64,000 bases of DNA, from assembly GCF_032598785.1 (NCBI RefSeq), contig NZ_CP102984.1, one strand, 5' to 3'. A model generated the notes under the pieces. It was not told the origin of the DNA and made no database searches. It saw nothing but the letters and a program-made list of their open reading frames with translations. Position 1 is the stretch's first letter. Each line of letters starts with the position of its first letter. Positions 26,015 through 34,302 of the stretch are shown here, in pieces. The position numbers and the translations under genes were made by a program. This DNA comes from Terrisporobacter petrolearius. Lineage in GTDB: Bacteria; Bacillota; Clostridia; Peptostreptococcales; Peptostreptococcaceae.

Positions 26015-26184
26015 TAATTTAACTAATTTATTATTTAAAGAAAAGTAAACAGGTAATTAATTACATTTAAAAACACGTCCGGCAATTGTCAGCACGAACT
26101 AAAATGTCAGTTAATTGACAGTATAAAACTTGCCAAATATTACAAAATCATATTAATAAAAGCAAGTGCTGGATTCATTTTTTA
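26015..26184. other. Remnant DNA between the integrase and the second IS type
   Basis: Holds a small TGTCA/TGACA hairpin near 26106 and, at about 26150-26175, a second copy of the ATPase-tail sequence seen at 24384. No gene, and no clear attachment site. Confidence 0.35.
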
Positions 26185-27613
26185 GGGAATGTAAAATAAA
26201 GTGTGTAAGTTGACAAGATTGTTGTCAGCTTATGCACTTTTTTGATTATAGAGTGTGATACCATTAAGGAAAGGAACTTAAAAAGATGAGGTATGATACT
26301 ATGGTTAGAAAAAAACAAAGTTCTAAGAAAAATGAACTAGTAAATGCAATACTTGAACAATATCAACCTGAAACGGTTGAAGATATGCAAGATGCTCTTA
26401 AAGATATTTTTGCACCAATGTTTGAAGCCATGCTTCAAGGCGAAATGGATAGTCACTTAGGCTATGAAAATAATAATCATAATCCAAAGAATACAACTAA
26501 TCGTAGAAATGGTTATTCACAAAAAACTGTAAAAACTACTAATGGTAGTGTTTCTATCAATGTCCCTCGTGACCGCGAAGCGACATTTGAACCACAATTA
26601 ATTCCAAAACGTTGCAAGGATGTTTCTGGAATTGAAGATAAAGTGCTGTCTATGTATGCTAAAGGAATGAGCCAACGTGATATTTCAGATACTATAGAAG
26701 ATATTTATGGGTTTGAAATATCTCATGAAACAATATCTCAAATTACTGATAGTGTGCTTGAACATCTTGAAGAATGGCAAAATAGACCCTTAAAAAAATT
26801 ATATACTTTCTTATTTGTAGACTGCCTGTATGTTACTATTCGCAAGGATTACGAAGTTAAAAACTGCGCAATTTATACGATTTTAGGATATGATGTTGAT
26901 GGTGTAAAAGATATCCTGGGGCTATGGATCAACGAAACTGAAAATAAGCATACATGGATGCAAATATTTGATGAGTTAAAAACTCGTGGCGTAGAAGATA
27001 TTTTATTCATCTGTATGGATGGGGTTAGTGGTTTAGAAGACGGAGCTAAATCTATATTTAAGCATACTATTGTTCAAAGATGTATAGTCCATCTAATCAG
27101 AAATTCTCTAAAATATGTTCCTAGTAAAGAATACAAAGCATTTACATCTCACTTAAAGAAAATTTATGGTGCTCCTAGTTTAAAAGCAGCTATCGCTGAA
27201 TTTGAAAGGTTCCAACAAGTATGGTCTAAATATCCTGGAGCTATAGATGTATGGAAGAGAAACTTTTTACATGTTGAACAATTATTTAATTATGGAAGTG
27301 CAGTAAGAAAAATAATGTATACAACAAATGCTGTTGAAAGTGTTAATTCAAGCTTTAGAAAAGTAACTAAAAAAGGAGCTTTTCCTAATGAAAATTCACT
27401 ACTTAAATTACTTTATCTTAGGATAACTGAACTTTATAAAAAGTGGAATAATCGTCCAATTTCAAATTGGGCTCTTGTCAGAAATCAATTAGATATGGAT
27501 GAGAATTTAAAAGAAAGAGTTAAAAAATATCAGTATTAAAAAATCAGGTAGATTAATTTTATCTACCTGACTTATAAAATAAAAACTACTTACACACTTT
27601 TATTGACAAACCC
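26185..27613 (+). mobile_element. Second IS256-family element type (1429 bp), no target duplication
   Basis: Ends were read from 26-base imperfect inverted repeats that begin GGGAATGTAAAATAAAG on the left and GGGTTTGTCAATAAAAG on the right and share AAAGTGTGTAAGT. It holds one intact transposase and an internal terminator (27544-27570). The 8 bases on each side differ (ATTTTTTA and AAAGCATC), so the usual duplication is missing. The flanks instead carry AGCAAGTGCTG and its reverse complement, facing each other. Confidence 0.8.
26286..27539 (+). CDS. IS256-family transposase (second type)
   Basis: 417 aa, clearly homologous to but distinct from the copy A/B transposase. DDE residues are Asp in LFVDCLYVTIRK, Asp in FICMDGVSGLED, and Glu in TTNAVESVNSSFRK, with QRCIVHLIRNSLKYV between. 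AAAGGAAC precedes the ATG at 26286. A second ATG (MVRKKQ) 15 bases later would also work. The frame is intact, so the element could still be active although its flanks look rearranged. Confidence 0.93.
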   Translation: MRYDTMVRKKQSSKKNELVNAILEQYQPETVEDMQDALKDIFAPMFEAMLQGEMDSHLGYENNNHNPKNTTNRRNGYSQKTVKTTNGSVSINVPRDREATFEPQLIPKRCKDVSGIEDKVLSMYAKGMSQRDISDTIEDIYGFEISHETISQITDSVLEHLEEWQNRPLKKLYTFLFVDCLYVTIRKDYEVKNCAIYTILGYDVDGVKDILGLWINETENKHTWMQIFDELKTRGVEDILFICMDGVSGLEDGAKSIFKHTIVQRCIVHLIRNSLKYVPSKEYKAFTSHLKKIYGAPSLKAAIAEFERFQQVWSKYPGAIDVWKRNFLHVEQLFNYGSAVRKIMYTTNAVESVNSSFRKVTKKGAFPNENSLLKLLYLRITELYKKWNNRPISNWALVRNQLDMDENLKERVKKYQY

Positions 27614-27639
27614 AAAGCATCAGCACTTGCTACCATAAA

Positions 27640-28515
27640 TTACTCGTAAATAGAATACTGTTCCCAAATTTTTTCCAAATCATCAAAGTATTTTTTTATT
27701 TCTTCTTTCTCTTTCATACCTACAGATATGGCAAGTGCATTAGCTACAGTCATAGCAGGAACTAAAGAGTCAACAAATGACGCCATATTACTTTTTACTA
27801 AAAGAGTATTGTCAGACAAACACGCTACTGGTGCAAAATAACTATCTGTTATTGATATAATATGAGCTCCTTTATTTTTAGCATAGTCAACAACTTGATA
27901 TGATTTTTTTGAATACCTAGGAAAACTAAATGCTATTATTACATCTTCCTCGTTTATTCTAACTATTTGCTCAAAAACATCTCCCATGTCTAGTCTTATT
28001 ACATGAACATTATCTAATATTAAATCTAAATAAAACCCTAGGTATTGAGCTATAACGTGAGAACTTCTCATACCTAAAATGTATATTTTTCTAGCTTTTA
28101 ATATTTCTTCTGAAGCGTCCTTAAAAGCTTTTGCATCAATTTCTTCCAAAGTTCCTCTTATATTATCTATATCACTCTTTAGAACCTTACTAAGTATTGT
28201 TACATCATCAGAATAATCATCATTGGCCATTTCCACCCTTTGCACTGTTGTTAATTTATTTTTTATTAACTCTTGTAATGCATCTTGAAGTTTTGGGTAT
28301 CCTGGATATCCTAAAGCATTAGCAAACCTTACCACAGTAGACTCACTAACACCTACAGTTTCCCCAAGTTTACTTGCAGTCATAAATGCTACTTTATCAT
28401 AATTTTTAATAATATATTGGGCTATAAGCTTTTGCCCCTTACTCATTTTAGGATAACGAGATTGTATAATTGAAATTAATTGTTTACTATCATTTATATT
28501 ATTTGTAAATTCCAT
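27640..28515 (-). CDS. MurR/RpiR family transcriptional regulator
   Basis: A 291-aa regulator. The N-terminal helix-turn-helix (about residues 20-80) contains MTASKLGETVGVSESTVVRF, then a C-terminal SIS sugar-phosphate-binding domain from about 130 (ARKIYILGMRSSHVIAQYLG, DVIIAFSFPRYSKKSYQVVD). Such proteins sense phosphosugars and control sugar or amino-sugar catabolism. No sugar genes lie next to it in this window, so its target is unknown. AGAGGAG precedes the ATG. The second IS type ends 27 bases beyond its stop and may have removed the original downstream neighbour. Confidence 0.92.
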   Translation of the reverse strand: MEFTNNINDSKQLISIIQSRYPKMSKGQKLIAQYIIKNYDKVAFMTASKLGETVGVSESTVVRFANALGYPGYPKLQDALQELIKNKLTTVQRVEMANDDYSDDVTILSKVLKSDIDNIRGTLEEIDAKAFKDASEEILKARKIYILGMRSSHVIAQYLGFYLDLILDNVHVIRLDMGDVFEQIVRINEEDVIIAFSFPRYSKKSYQVVDYAKNKGAHIISITDSYFAPVACLSDNTLLVKSNMASFVDSLVPAMTVANALAISVGMKEKEEIKKYFDDLEKIWEQYSIYE

Positions 28516-28672
28516 AATATGCTCCTCTTTCTTTTGTGAAAAATATGAAGTATTTGTAAATTATTCATACTTATAACTTAATTATACCACTGTTTATATT
28601 AAGTTATAAAATATTATTTCATTTTTTCATTATTCAATATATTTTTTATAAGGTAGCAAAATTATATATTTC

Positions 28673-29248
28673 TTAACCTTTTTTTTCTACTAGTATAAGC
28701 TGAGGTGGATTATTTATTTGATTTGTAAATTCCATATGCAATACATTATATTGTTTTTGATCTAAATTATCTAAGTACTCACATATATAATTTTTTTCAT
28801 CAAGGCCACCCTCATGTCCTATATATGCTGCTATACTTATTATTCCATTTGGCTTTAATAATTTTAAACTTTTTTTGATTGCCTCTAAAGTAGTATCTGG
28901 CTTAGTAATAACCATATGCTTAGCCCTTGGTAAGTACCCTAAGTTAAATACAACGCAGCTTACTTCTTCTTTCACGTATTTATCTAAGTTTTGGTGGCCA
29001 TCAAGGATTAGCTCAATTCTATCCTCCATATTATCTCTTACAACTTTTTTTCTTGTAGAAGTTAGAGCTTCTTCTTGAACATCAAATGCATATACTTTAC
29101 CAGTTTCTCCGACTAAATTTCCTAAGTATACTGTGTCATACCCATTTCCCATAGTAGCATCAATTACTACATGGCCTTTTTCAATAATTTTCTCTAAAAA
29201 TATTTTGTTTACTTCAGTTATTTTATTTATATATTTTGCTCTTAACAT
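28673..29248 (-). CDS. mnmM: tRNA mnm5s2U biosynthesis methyltransferase MnmM (YtqB-like)
   Basis: A 191-aa class I SAM methyltransferase of the family once called rRNA_methylase. It has VVIDATMGNGYDTVYLG (SAM motif I), VYAFDVQEEAL (motif II), CVVFNLGYLPRAKHMVIT (the NLGYLPxxxH family hallmark) and IAAYIGHEGG. YtqB/MnmM makes the final methyl transfer that turns nm5s2U34 into mnm5s2U34 in tRNAs of Gram-positives. GAGGTAG precedes the ATG. It lies nine bases after the pseudouridine synthase gene, so the two RNA-modification genes form an operon. Confidence 0.85.
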   Translation of the reverse strand: MLRAKYINKITEVNKIFLEKIIEKGHVVIDATMGNGYDTVYLGNLVGETGKVYAFDVQEEALTSTRKKVVRDNMEDRIELILDGHQNLDKYVKEEVSCVVFNLGYLPRAKHMVITKPDTTLEAIKKSLKLLKPNGIISIAAYIGHEGGLDEKNYICEYLDNLDQKQYNVLHMEFTNQINNPPQLILVEKKG

Positions 29249-29257
29249 AATCTACCT

Positions 29258-29971
29258 CTATATACTTTTAAGATAATTTATTTCTTCTTCTGTTAAATAT
29301 CTGTATTCACCCATTTTACAGTCATTTAAAGTTATTTTACCCATAGCTACTCTTTTAAGCCTAAGTACAGGATGATTTATAGCTTTACACATTTTTCTTA
29401 CTTGTCTGTTTTTGCCTTCATGTATTTTTATTTCTAGTTTAGATATATCTCTATTTTTATCATAATATACTATTTTAATATTGGCTGGTGCTGTTTTATA
29501 GTCTTCTATATATAATCCAGATTTGAAATTTTTAATTTCTTCTTCACTTAACTGACCTTTTACCATAGCAATATATGTTTTGTCAATTTCGTGTTTAGGA
29601 TGAGTTAATTTGTATGTTAAGTCACCATCATTAGTAAGTAATAAAAGACCGCTTGTTTCATAATCTAACCTTCCAACAGGAAATACTCTTTCTTTTATAT
29701 CACTTAATAAATCTATTACACTTTGTCTGTCAAATTGATCTTTAACTGTTGTTATGTACCCTTCTGGTTTATTTAATAATATATATACTAAATTTTCGTC
29801 AAGAGATATTTTCACTCCATCAACTTCCACTCTATCTTTTTGTTCATCAACTTGAAAAGATAATTCTTCTATTAACTTTCCATTTACTTTTACTTTTTTA
29901 TTTAAAATAAGTTCTTCAGCTTTTCTTCTAGATGCTACTCCACAAGAAGCTATATATTTGTTTATTCTCAT
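29258..29971 (-). CDS. rluB: RsuA/RluB family rRNA pseudouridine synthase
   Basis: A 237-aa enzyme. An S4 RNA-binding domain (MRINKYIASCGVASRRKAEE, residues 1-60) precedes the catalytic domain with GRLDYETSGLLLLTNDGDL, which contains the nucleophilic Asp, and later IHEGKNRQVRKMC. The family converts uridines of 16S or 23S rRNA to pseudouridine. The RluB (23S) assignment rests on overall similarity and is less sure than the family. The ATG at 29971 follows AAAGGAG; the longer upstream frame has no such site. It is transcribed ahead of mnmM. Confidence 0.85.
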   Translation of the reverse strand: MRINKYIASCGVASRRKAEELILNKKVKVNGKLIEELSFQVDEQKDRVEVDGVKISLDENLVYILLNKPEGYITTVKDQFDRQSVIDLLSDIKERVFPVGRLDYETSGLLLLTNDGDLTYKLTHPKHEIDKTYIAMVKGQLSEEEIKNFKSGLYIEDYKTAPANIKIVYYDKNRDISKLEIKIHEGKNRQVRKMCKAINHPVLRLKRVAMGKITLNDCKMGEYRYLTEEEINYLKSI

Positions 29972-30075
29972 ATTTACTCCTTTAATTATTTTTTTATCCA
30001 TAGTAAATACTAATATATGTGACAAATTTTCACAAGATATTTTTATTTATTATTTATATTTCCTATAAAATAAAA

Positions 30076-30102
30076 AAATAAACTGCATATGGCAGTTTAT
30101 TT
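30076..30102 (-). terminator. Terminator after the TPR lipoprotein gene
   Basis: Arms AAATAAACTGC and GCAGTTTATTT around CATATG-like loop bases. Confidence 0.65.
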
Positions 30103-30120
30103 ATAATTAGCTTTATTTAC

Positions 30121-30714
30121 TCATTCATTATCACTTGTATCTTTTAATTGTATATCTATATTTGTTTGTGAATTATCTTCAGTCTCTTCTTTTATAGAAT
30201 CTTTTATTAATTCCTCTTTATTACTTTCCTCAGTTTCTTGCTTTTTCTTTTCTTCTTTTTTCTGATTATTATAAATCATTTCCGATTCCAACTTATTAAT
30301 GTCTTTTTCAGAGGCTTTCTTTGCTTTTTCTTTTCTTTCTAAAGCTTCTTTTTCAGCTCTTTCTTTTAGTTTTTCAAGTTCAGCTTTTTTGTTTATTGAC
30401 TCTCTCTTTATTTGTTTAGAACCTGAATCTATATTTACAATTGAATCCAGTTCTTTTATGGCTTTCTCATAATCATGCTTTTTTTCGTAATTTTGTGCAC
30501 TTTGCATCTTTCTTGCTTGCATATACATTGCTCTAGCTGACTCATTTTCTGAATCTTCATTTAAAACTTGAGATAATAAAGTTAAAGCTTCATCATATTT
30601 ATGACTTTCAAGCTTTTCTTGTCCCTTTATTAAAGAATTATTTACAGTTACTTTACTACATCCACCTGTCAAAGCAGTTATTAAAAACAATACTAATAAT
30701 AATTTCTTTTTCAT
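30121..30714 (-). CDS. TPR-containing lipoprotein with charged coiled-coil tail
   Basis: A 197-aa exported lipoprotein. It has a signal MKKKLLLVLFLITALTGGC with lipobox LTGGC, then two TPR-like helix pairs (KGQEKLESHKYDEALTLLSQ, KKHDYEKAIKELDSIVNID). From about residue 105 on, a Lys/Glu-rich coiled coil with heptad look runs to the end (EKLKERAEKEALERKEKAKK). It is probably an outer-face scaffold protein. No named family beyond TPR is evident. The ATG at 30714 opens the signal peptide and follows AGGGAGGAT. The longer upstream frame lacks any site. Confidence 0.75.
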   Translation of the reverse strand: MKKKLLLVLFLITALTGGCSKVTVNNSLIKGQEKLESHKYDEALTLLSQVLNEDSENESARAMYMQARKMQSAQNYEKKHDYEKAIKELDSIVNIDSGSKQIKRESINKKAELEKLKERAEKEALERKEKAKKASEKDINKLESEMIYNNQKKEEKKKQETEESNKEELIKDSIKEETEDNSQTNIDIQLKDTSDNE

Positions 30715-31086
30715 GAAAATCCTCCCTATTGTATAATATAGTTTATCATACACCCTAAGTTTGCACATTATAAAATTCTATATAATTATATTTGTACATT
30801 AGTAAGTATTTATACAACATTTATTGCAAAAAACATCTCAAATTAATAAACCCTGCAAAATATAATATGTATGAATTAAACTTATCAATATCTGAAAACG
30901 ATATGAAACCACATCAAAAATATAGCCAAGCACACTATATTTACATAAAGGTATATACAAAACATTCACTAATTTATTAAATAATAAAATAAATAATTAT
31001 TTTGCTAAACTTTAATAATCTATATACTATAAAAAATTAAATCAAAGTCATAGGCGATAATTATTAGTATAAGAGTATCTGAGGAT
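30715..31086. other. AT-rich intergenic stretch
   Basis: It should hold divergent promoters for the lipoprotein and stalk-domain genes. I see no RNA gene or repeat. A 62-codon frame at 30792-30980 has no ribosome site and poor composition. Confidence 0.4.
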
Positions 31087-31686
31087 ATGACGGCTACCTA
31101 TTCTCAAATTAGAGATGCATTAATTCAACTCTCACTTAAAACTAATACTTATTTAATTGAAGATGATGACAAGTTATTATTTATAGCCGAAGAAAAACCA
31201 TTAGTTATCAAAAATAAAAAAGATGATTTTTCTAAAACTGAAATAGAATCTTTACTTAAATCATTTAAAAATATTTCTTTAAAAGTAGATAAACTAAAAG
31301 AAACAATGCATGACGATATTGAAAATAGAACCAATGAAGACAGTTTTAAAGATATAATAATTAATGGGGAAAAAATAACTTTAACTAATCAGCCTATTAT
31401 AGAAAATGGCATACTTCAATTACCAATAGAAGAAGTTACTAACAAATTAGGGTTTAAAGTAGAAAACAAAAAGTCTAAATTAATCTTAACAAAAGATGAA
31501 ATTGTTTTTGAATATGAAGTAGGAACTAAGAACATTAAAATGAACGATACTTTAAGAATATTATCAACAAAATCTCAAGTTAAGAACAAAGTTATTTATG
31601 GAGAAATGGCATTTTTACTTAGAGAAATGGGCTATATCTTAAAGTATGATGATTTTAAAGATACTGTAGAAATAAGAAATAAATAA
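31087..31686 (+). CDS. Stalk-domain (copper amine oxidase N1-like) protein
   Basis: A 199-aa protein. Residues 85-197 match the Cu_amine_oxidN1/stalk fold: IIINGEKITLTNQPIIENGI, LQLPIEEVTNKLGFKV, FEYEVGTKNIKMND, VIYGEMAFLLREMGYILKYD. The first 80 residues are a charged helical region (LLKSFKNISLKVDKLKETMH) without a signal peptide, which is odd because stalk domains are usually exported. It may have lost its signal or act inside the cell. TGAGGAT precedes the ATG. IS copy B is inserted 27 bases after the stop. Confidence 0.7.
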   Translation: MTATYSQIRDALIQLSLKTNTYLIEDDDKLLFIAEEKPLVIKNKKDDFSKTEIESLLKSFKNISLKVDKLKETMHDDIENRTNEDSFKDIIINGEKITLTNQPIIENGILQLPIEEVTNKLGFKVENKKSKLILTKDEIVFEYEVGTKNIKMNDTLRILSTKSQVKNKVIYGEMAFLLREMGYILKYDDFKDTVEIRNK

Positions 31687-31713
31687 ATTTATGATAGTAT
31701 CTAATATCTAAAA

Positions 31714-33183
31714 GAGTGTGTGAAAAAAACTCTGTAAATAACAAAATTCAACAGCTTTCTATGATAATATTTAATTATTATAGGAGGCTGTTTTATTATG
31801 GGAAAAAGAAAACGAAAGCTTAGCGAAGGAAAAAGAAATATCATAGCAAATTTAATTGAAGAGTATGATATTCAAAGTGCTGAAGATATACAAGAAGCCT
31901 TAAAAGATCTACTTGGCGGAACTATAGAGAGCATGCTTAAGGCGGAGCTAGATAATCACTTAGGGTATGAACCTTATGAAAGAACTGAATCTAGTAATTC
32001 ACGTAACGGTAGTAAGCCTAAAATGGTTAGAAGCCAATATGGTGAATTTGAAATTGATGTACCACAAGACCGCGAAAATACTTTTGAGCCACAGTTAGTA
32101 AAAAAAAGACAAAAAGACATTTCAAGTATCGAACAAAAAATAATTTCTATGTATGCTAGAGGGCTATCAACTCGTCAAATCTCAGATCAAATTGATGATA
32201 TATATGGATTTGAAGTTAGCGAAGGTATGGTCTCTGATATAACCGATAGGTTACTTCCTGAAATAAAAGATTGGCAACAGCGTCCGCTGAGTGAGGTTTA
32301 TCCTATAATATTTATTGATGCTGTTCATTTTTCGGTGAGAGATAATCATGTAATTAAAAAACTAGCAGCGTATATTATCCTTGGGGTGAATGAAAATGGT
32401 AAAAAAGAGGTTCTAAGTATTCAAATTGGTCAAAATGAAAGCAGTAAATATTGGTTAGGAATTTTAAATGAATTAAAAAATAGAGGTGTTAAAGATATTT
32501 TAATACTTTGTGCGGATGGACTTACAGGTATAAAAGATTCAATTAATGTAGCCTTTCCAAATACAGAATACCAAAGATGTATAGTTCATCAAGTGCGTAA
32601 CACTTTAAAACATGTATCAGATAAAGATAAAAAAGAATTTGCAAAGGATTTAAAATCAATTTATCATGCTTCAAATGAAGAACAAGGACATGAGATTATG
32701 CTTAGTGTAACAGAAAAATGGCAAAATCATTATCCAAATGCCATGAAAAGTTGGTCAACTAACTGGGATGCTATTTGTCCAATTTTTAAATTTTCTGCAG
32801 ACGTTCGTAAAGTTATATATACAACTAATGCAATTGAAAGTCTCAATAGTAGCTATCGCCGTTTAAATCGTCAACGTAGCGTTTTTCCAAGTGATGTATC
32901 ATTACTTAAAGCATTGTATTTAGCTACTTTTGAAGCAACAAAAAAATGGACCTTACCCCTTAGAAATTGGGGCAAAGTTTATGGTGAATTATCAATAATG
33001 TATGAAGGAAGACTTATTTAAAAAACAAATTATTTCTAAAAAAAACACCTTTTTACAAGGTGTACTTGACATGCAATTAAATTGGAATTACATTCAAATT
33101 AAGGCATGGATACATAATTTTCATATCCATGCCTTAATAAACTTATCATAGAAAGCTATTTACAGAAAAAACTTCACAGTCTC
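31714..33183 (+). mobile_element. IS256-family insertion sequence, copy B (1470 bp)
   Basis: The same element as copy A, in the same orientation. The left end GAGTGTGTGAA pairs with the right end GAGACTGTGAA (reversed). The 8 bases flanking it are ATCTAAAA (31706-31713) and TCCTAAAA (33184-33191), identical in six of eight positions. This is either a slightly mutated duplication or the result of recombination. The right end abuts the U-tract of the terminator of the SH3b gene, the same kind of site as copy A. Confidence 0.92.
31798..33021 (+). CDS. IS256-family transposase (copy B)
   Basis: 407 aa, identical to copy A except Arg6 in place of Gln6. The same Asp-Asp-Glu triad is present (IFIDAVHF, LCADGLTG, NAIESLNS). 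It is intact, with AGGAGG before the ATG. Two near-identical copies 22 kb apart in the same direction can recombine and would delete everything between them. Confidence 0.95.
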   Translation: MGKRKRKLSEGKRNIIANLIEEYDIQSAEDIQEALKDLLGGTIESMLKAELDNHLGYEPYERTESSNSRNGSKPKMVRSQYGEFEIDVPQDRENTFEPQLVKKRQKDISSIEQKIISMYARGLSTRQISDQIDDIYGFEVSEGMVSDITDRLLPEIKDWQQRPLSEVYPIIFIDAVHFSVRDNHVIKKLAAYIILGVNENGKKEVLSIQIGQNESSKYWLGILNELKNRGVKDILILCADGLTGIKDSINVAFPNTEYQRCIVHQVRNTLKHVSDKDKKEFAKDLKSIYHASNEEQGHEIMLSVTEKWQNHYPNAMKSWSTNWDAICPIFKFSADVRKVIYTTNAIESLNSSYRRLNRQRSVFPSDVSLLKALYLATFEATKKWTLPLRNWGKVYGELSIMYEGRLI

Positions 33184-33190
33184 TCCTAAA

Positions 33191-33237
33191 AATAAAAGGA
33201 CTTTATTTAGTTAAAAACTAAGTAAGGTCCTTTTATT
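33191..33237 (-). terminator. Terminator after the SH3b gene
   Basis: Outer arms AATAAAAGGAC and GTCCTTTTATT with an inner ACTTAGTT/AACTAAGT stem. On the minus strand TTTTATTTTT follows, and then IS copy B begins. Confidence 0.8.
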
Positions 33238-33268
33238 AACATTAATATTAATTTTTTTGTTTTATTGA

Positions 33269-34162
33269 TTATTTAATCTCAAGAATAATCCCATCAATTA
33301 CAGGACATAAATAAACACTTCTACCATCCATTTTAATTCTTTGTTCTTTAAATGAATTATTTACAATAGTATTGTACAATTCATTACCTTTAGTTGGTAG
33401 TAGTAAGTTTAAAGATTCTTTAATAGCTTTTTTAAAATTTCCTGAAACAGAGCTAATAGCGTAACAAGCTTCGTTATCTACAACTCTAACTCTCGCACTA
33501 CTATTTCCATTTGCATCATAATAATATCCGTTACTGTTAAATCCATTTAACAATAACCATTTATTAAATTCTTCCATTGATATCCCTGTTGGGATATTAG
33601 TATTATCGTCTGGTTTAGTTGTAACCTTTAAGTAACTGCCACTAACATAGCCTGTTTTACCATTGTACTTAATTTGATACCAATTATTACTCATTTTTTT
33701 TAGTACATCTACTTTAGTGTTTTTCTTTAACTTAGCAACAATACTTTGCTTAGTAGAGTAACCTTTTCTCATGTTAAGAGAACTTGTAGTTGTAGTACCT
33801 GCTTGGTTTTTATAAGTCTTCACAGTTGTAACAGTATTAGTATTAGTGTTTGTGCTTGTAAGTTTTAAATACTTGCCACTAACATAACCTGTTTTACCTT
33901 TGTACTTTATTTGATACCAATTATTACTCATTTTTTTAAGTACATCTACTTTTGCATTTTTCTTTAACTTAGTAAGTACTTTGTGCTTAGTCGAATAACC
34001 TTTTCTCATGTTCACTGAATCTGTTGTTGATCCAACTTGCTTAACTGCAACAGATGTGCTAACTGTTTTAGCACTACTTGAAAATATAGTTGTAGAAAAT
34101 AAACTAACCGATAGAAATCCAACTAATAATAGCGAGCCTATTTTTCTAGACTTATTTACCAT
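33269..34162 (-). CDS. Secreted protein with two SH3b domains
   Basis: 297 aa. The signal peptide is KIGSLLLVGFLSVSLFSTTI with a cleavage site near SSAKT. Two nearly identical bacterial SH3 domains (about residues 40-103 and 125-185) both contain VDVLKKMSNNWYQIKY and KTGYVSG, and are joined by a Thr/Asn-rich linker (STNTNTNTVTT). The C-terminal 110 residues are a separate unknown domain (EEFNKWLLLNGFNSNGYYYD...). SH3b domains bind cell-wall peptides. No catalytic domain is visible, so it may be a wall-binding or regulatory protein. The near-identity of the repeats points to recent duplication. Confidence 0.8.
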   Translation of the reverse strand: MVNKSRKIGSLLLVGFLSVSLFSTTIFSSSAKTVSTSVAVKQVGSTTDSVNMRKGYSTKHKVLTKLKKNAKVDVLKKMSNNWYQIKYKGKTGYVSGKYLKLTSTNTNTNTVTTVKTYKNQAGTTTTSSLNMRKGYSTKQSIVAKLKKNTKVDVLKKMSNNWYQIKYNGKTGYVSGSYLKVTTKPDDNTNIPTGISMEEFNKWLLLNGFNSNGYYYDANGNSSARVRVVDNEACYAISSVSGNFKKAIKESLNLLLPTKGNELYNTIVNNSFKEQRIKMDGRSVYLCPVIDGIILEIK

Positions 34163-34302
34163 ATATTTACCTTCAATTTCATTTTATATAAAGGAATAAT
34201 TTCCCATCAACTTCATACTATATTCTTTTAACAAATTAAGCAACCAATATATTTTTAATTTTATGTAAAAATATATTTAATAAGCATTTAACCTTTTTTA
34301 TA

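Noticed and set aside
30792..30980. 62-codon plus-strand ORF
   Set aside because: No ribosome site, random-looking AT-rich composition, no terminator. Not reported as a gene.
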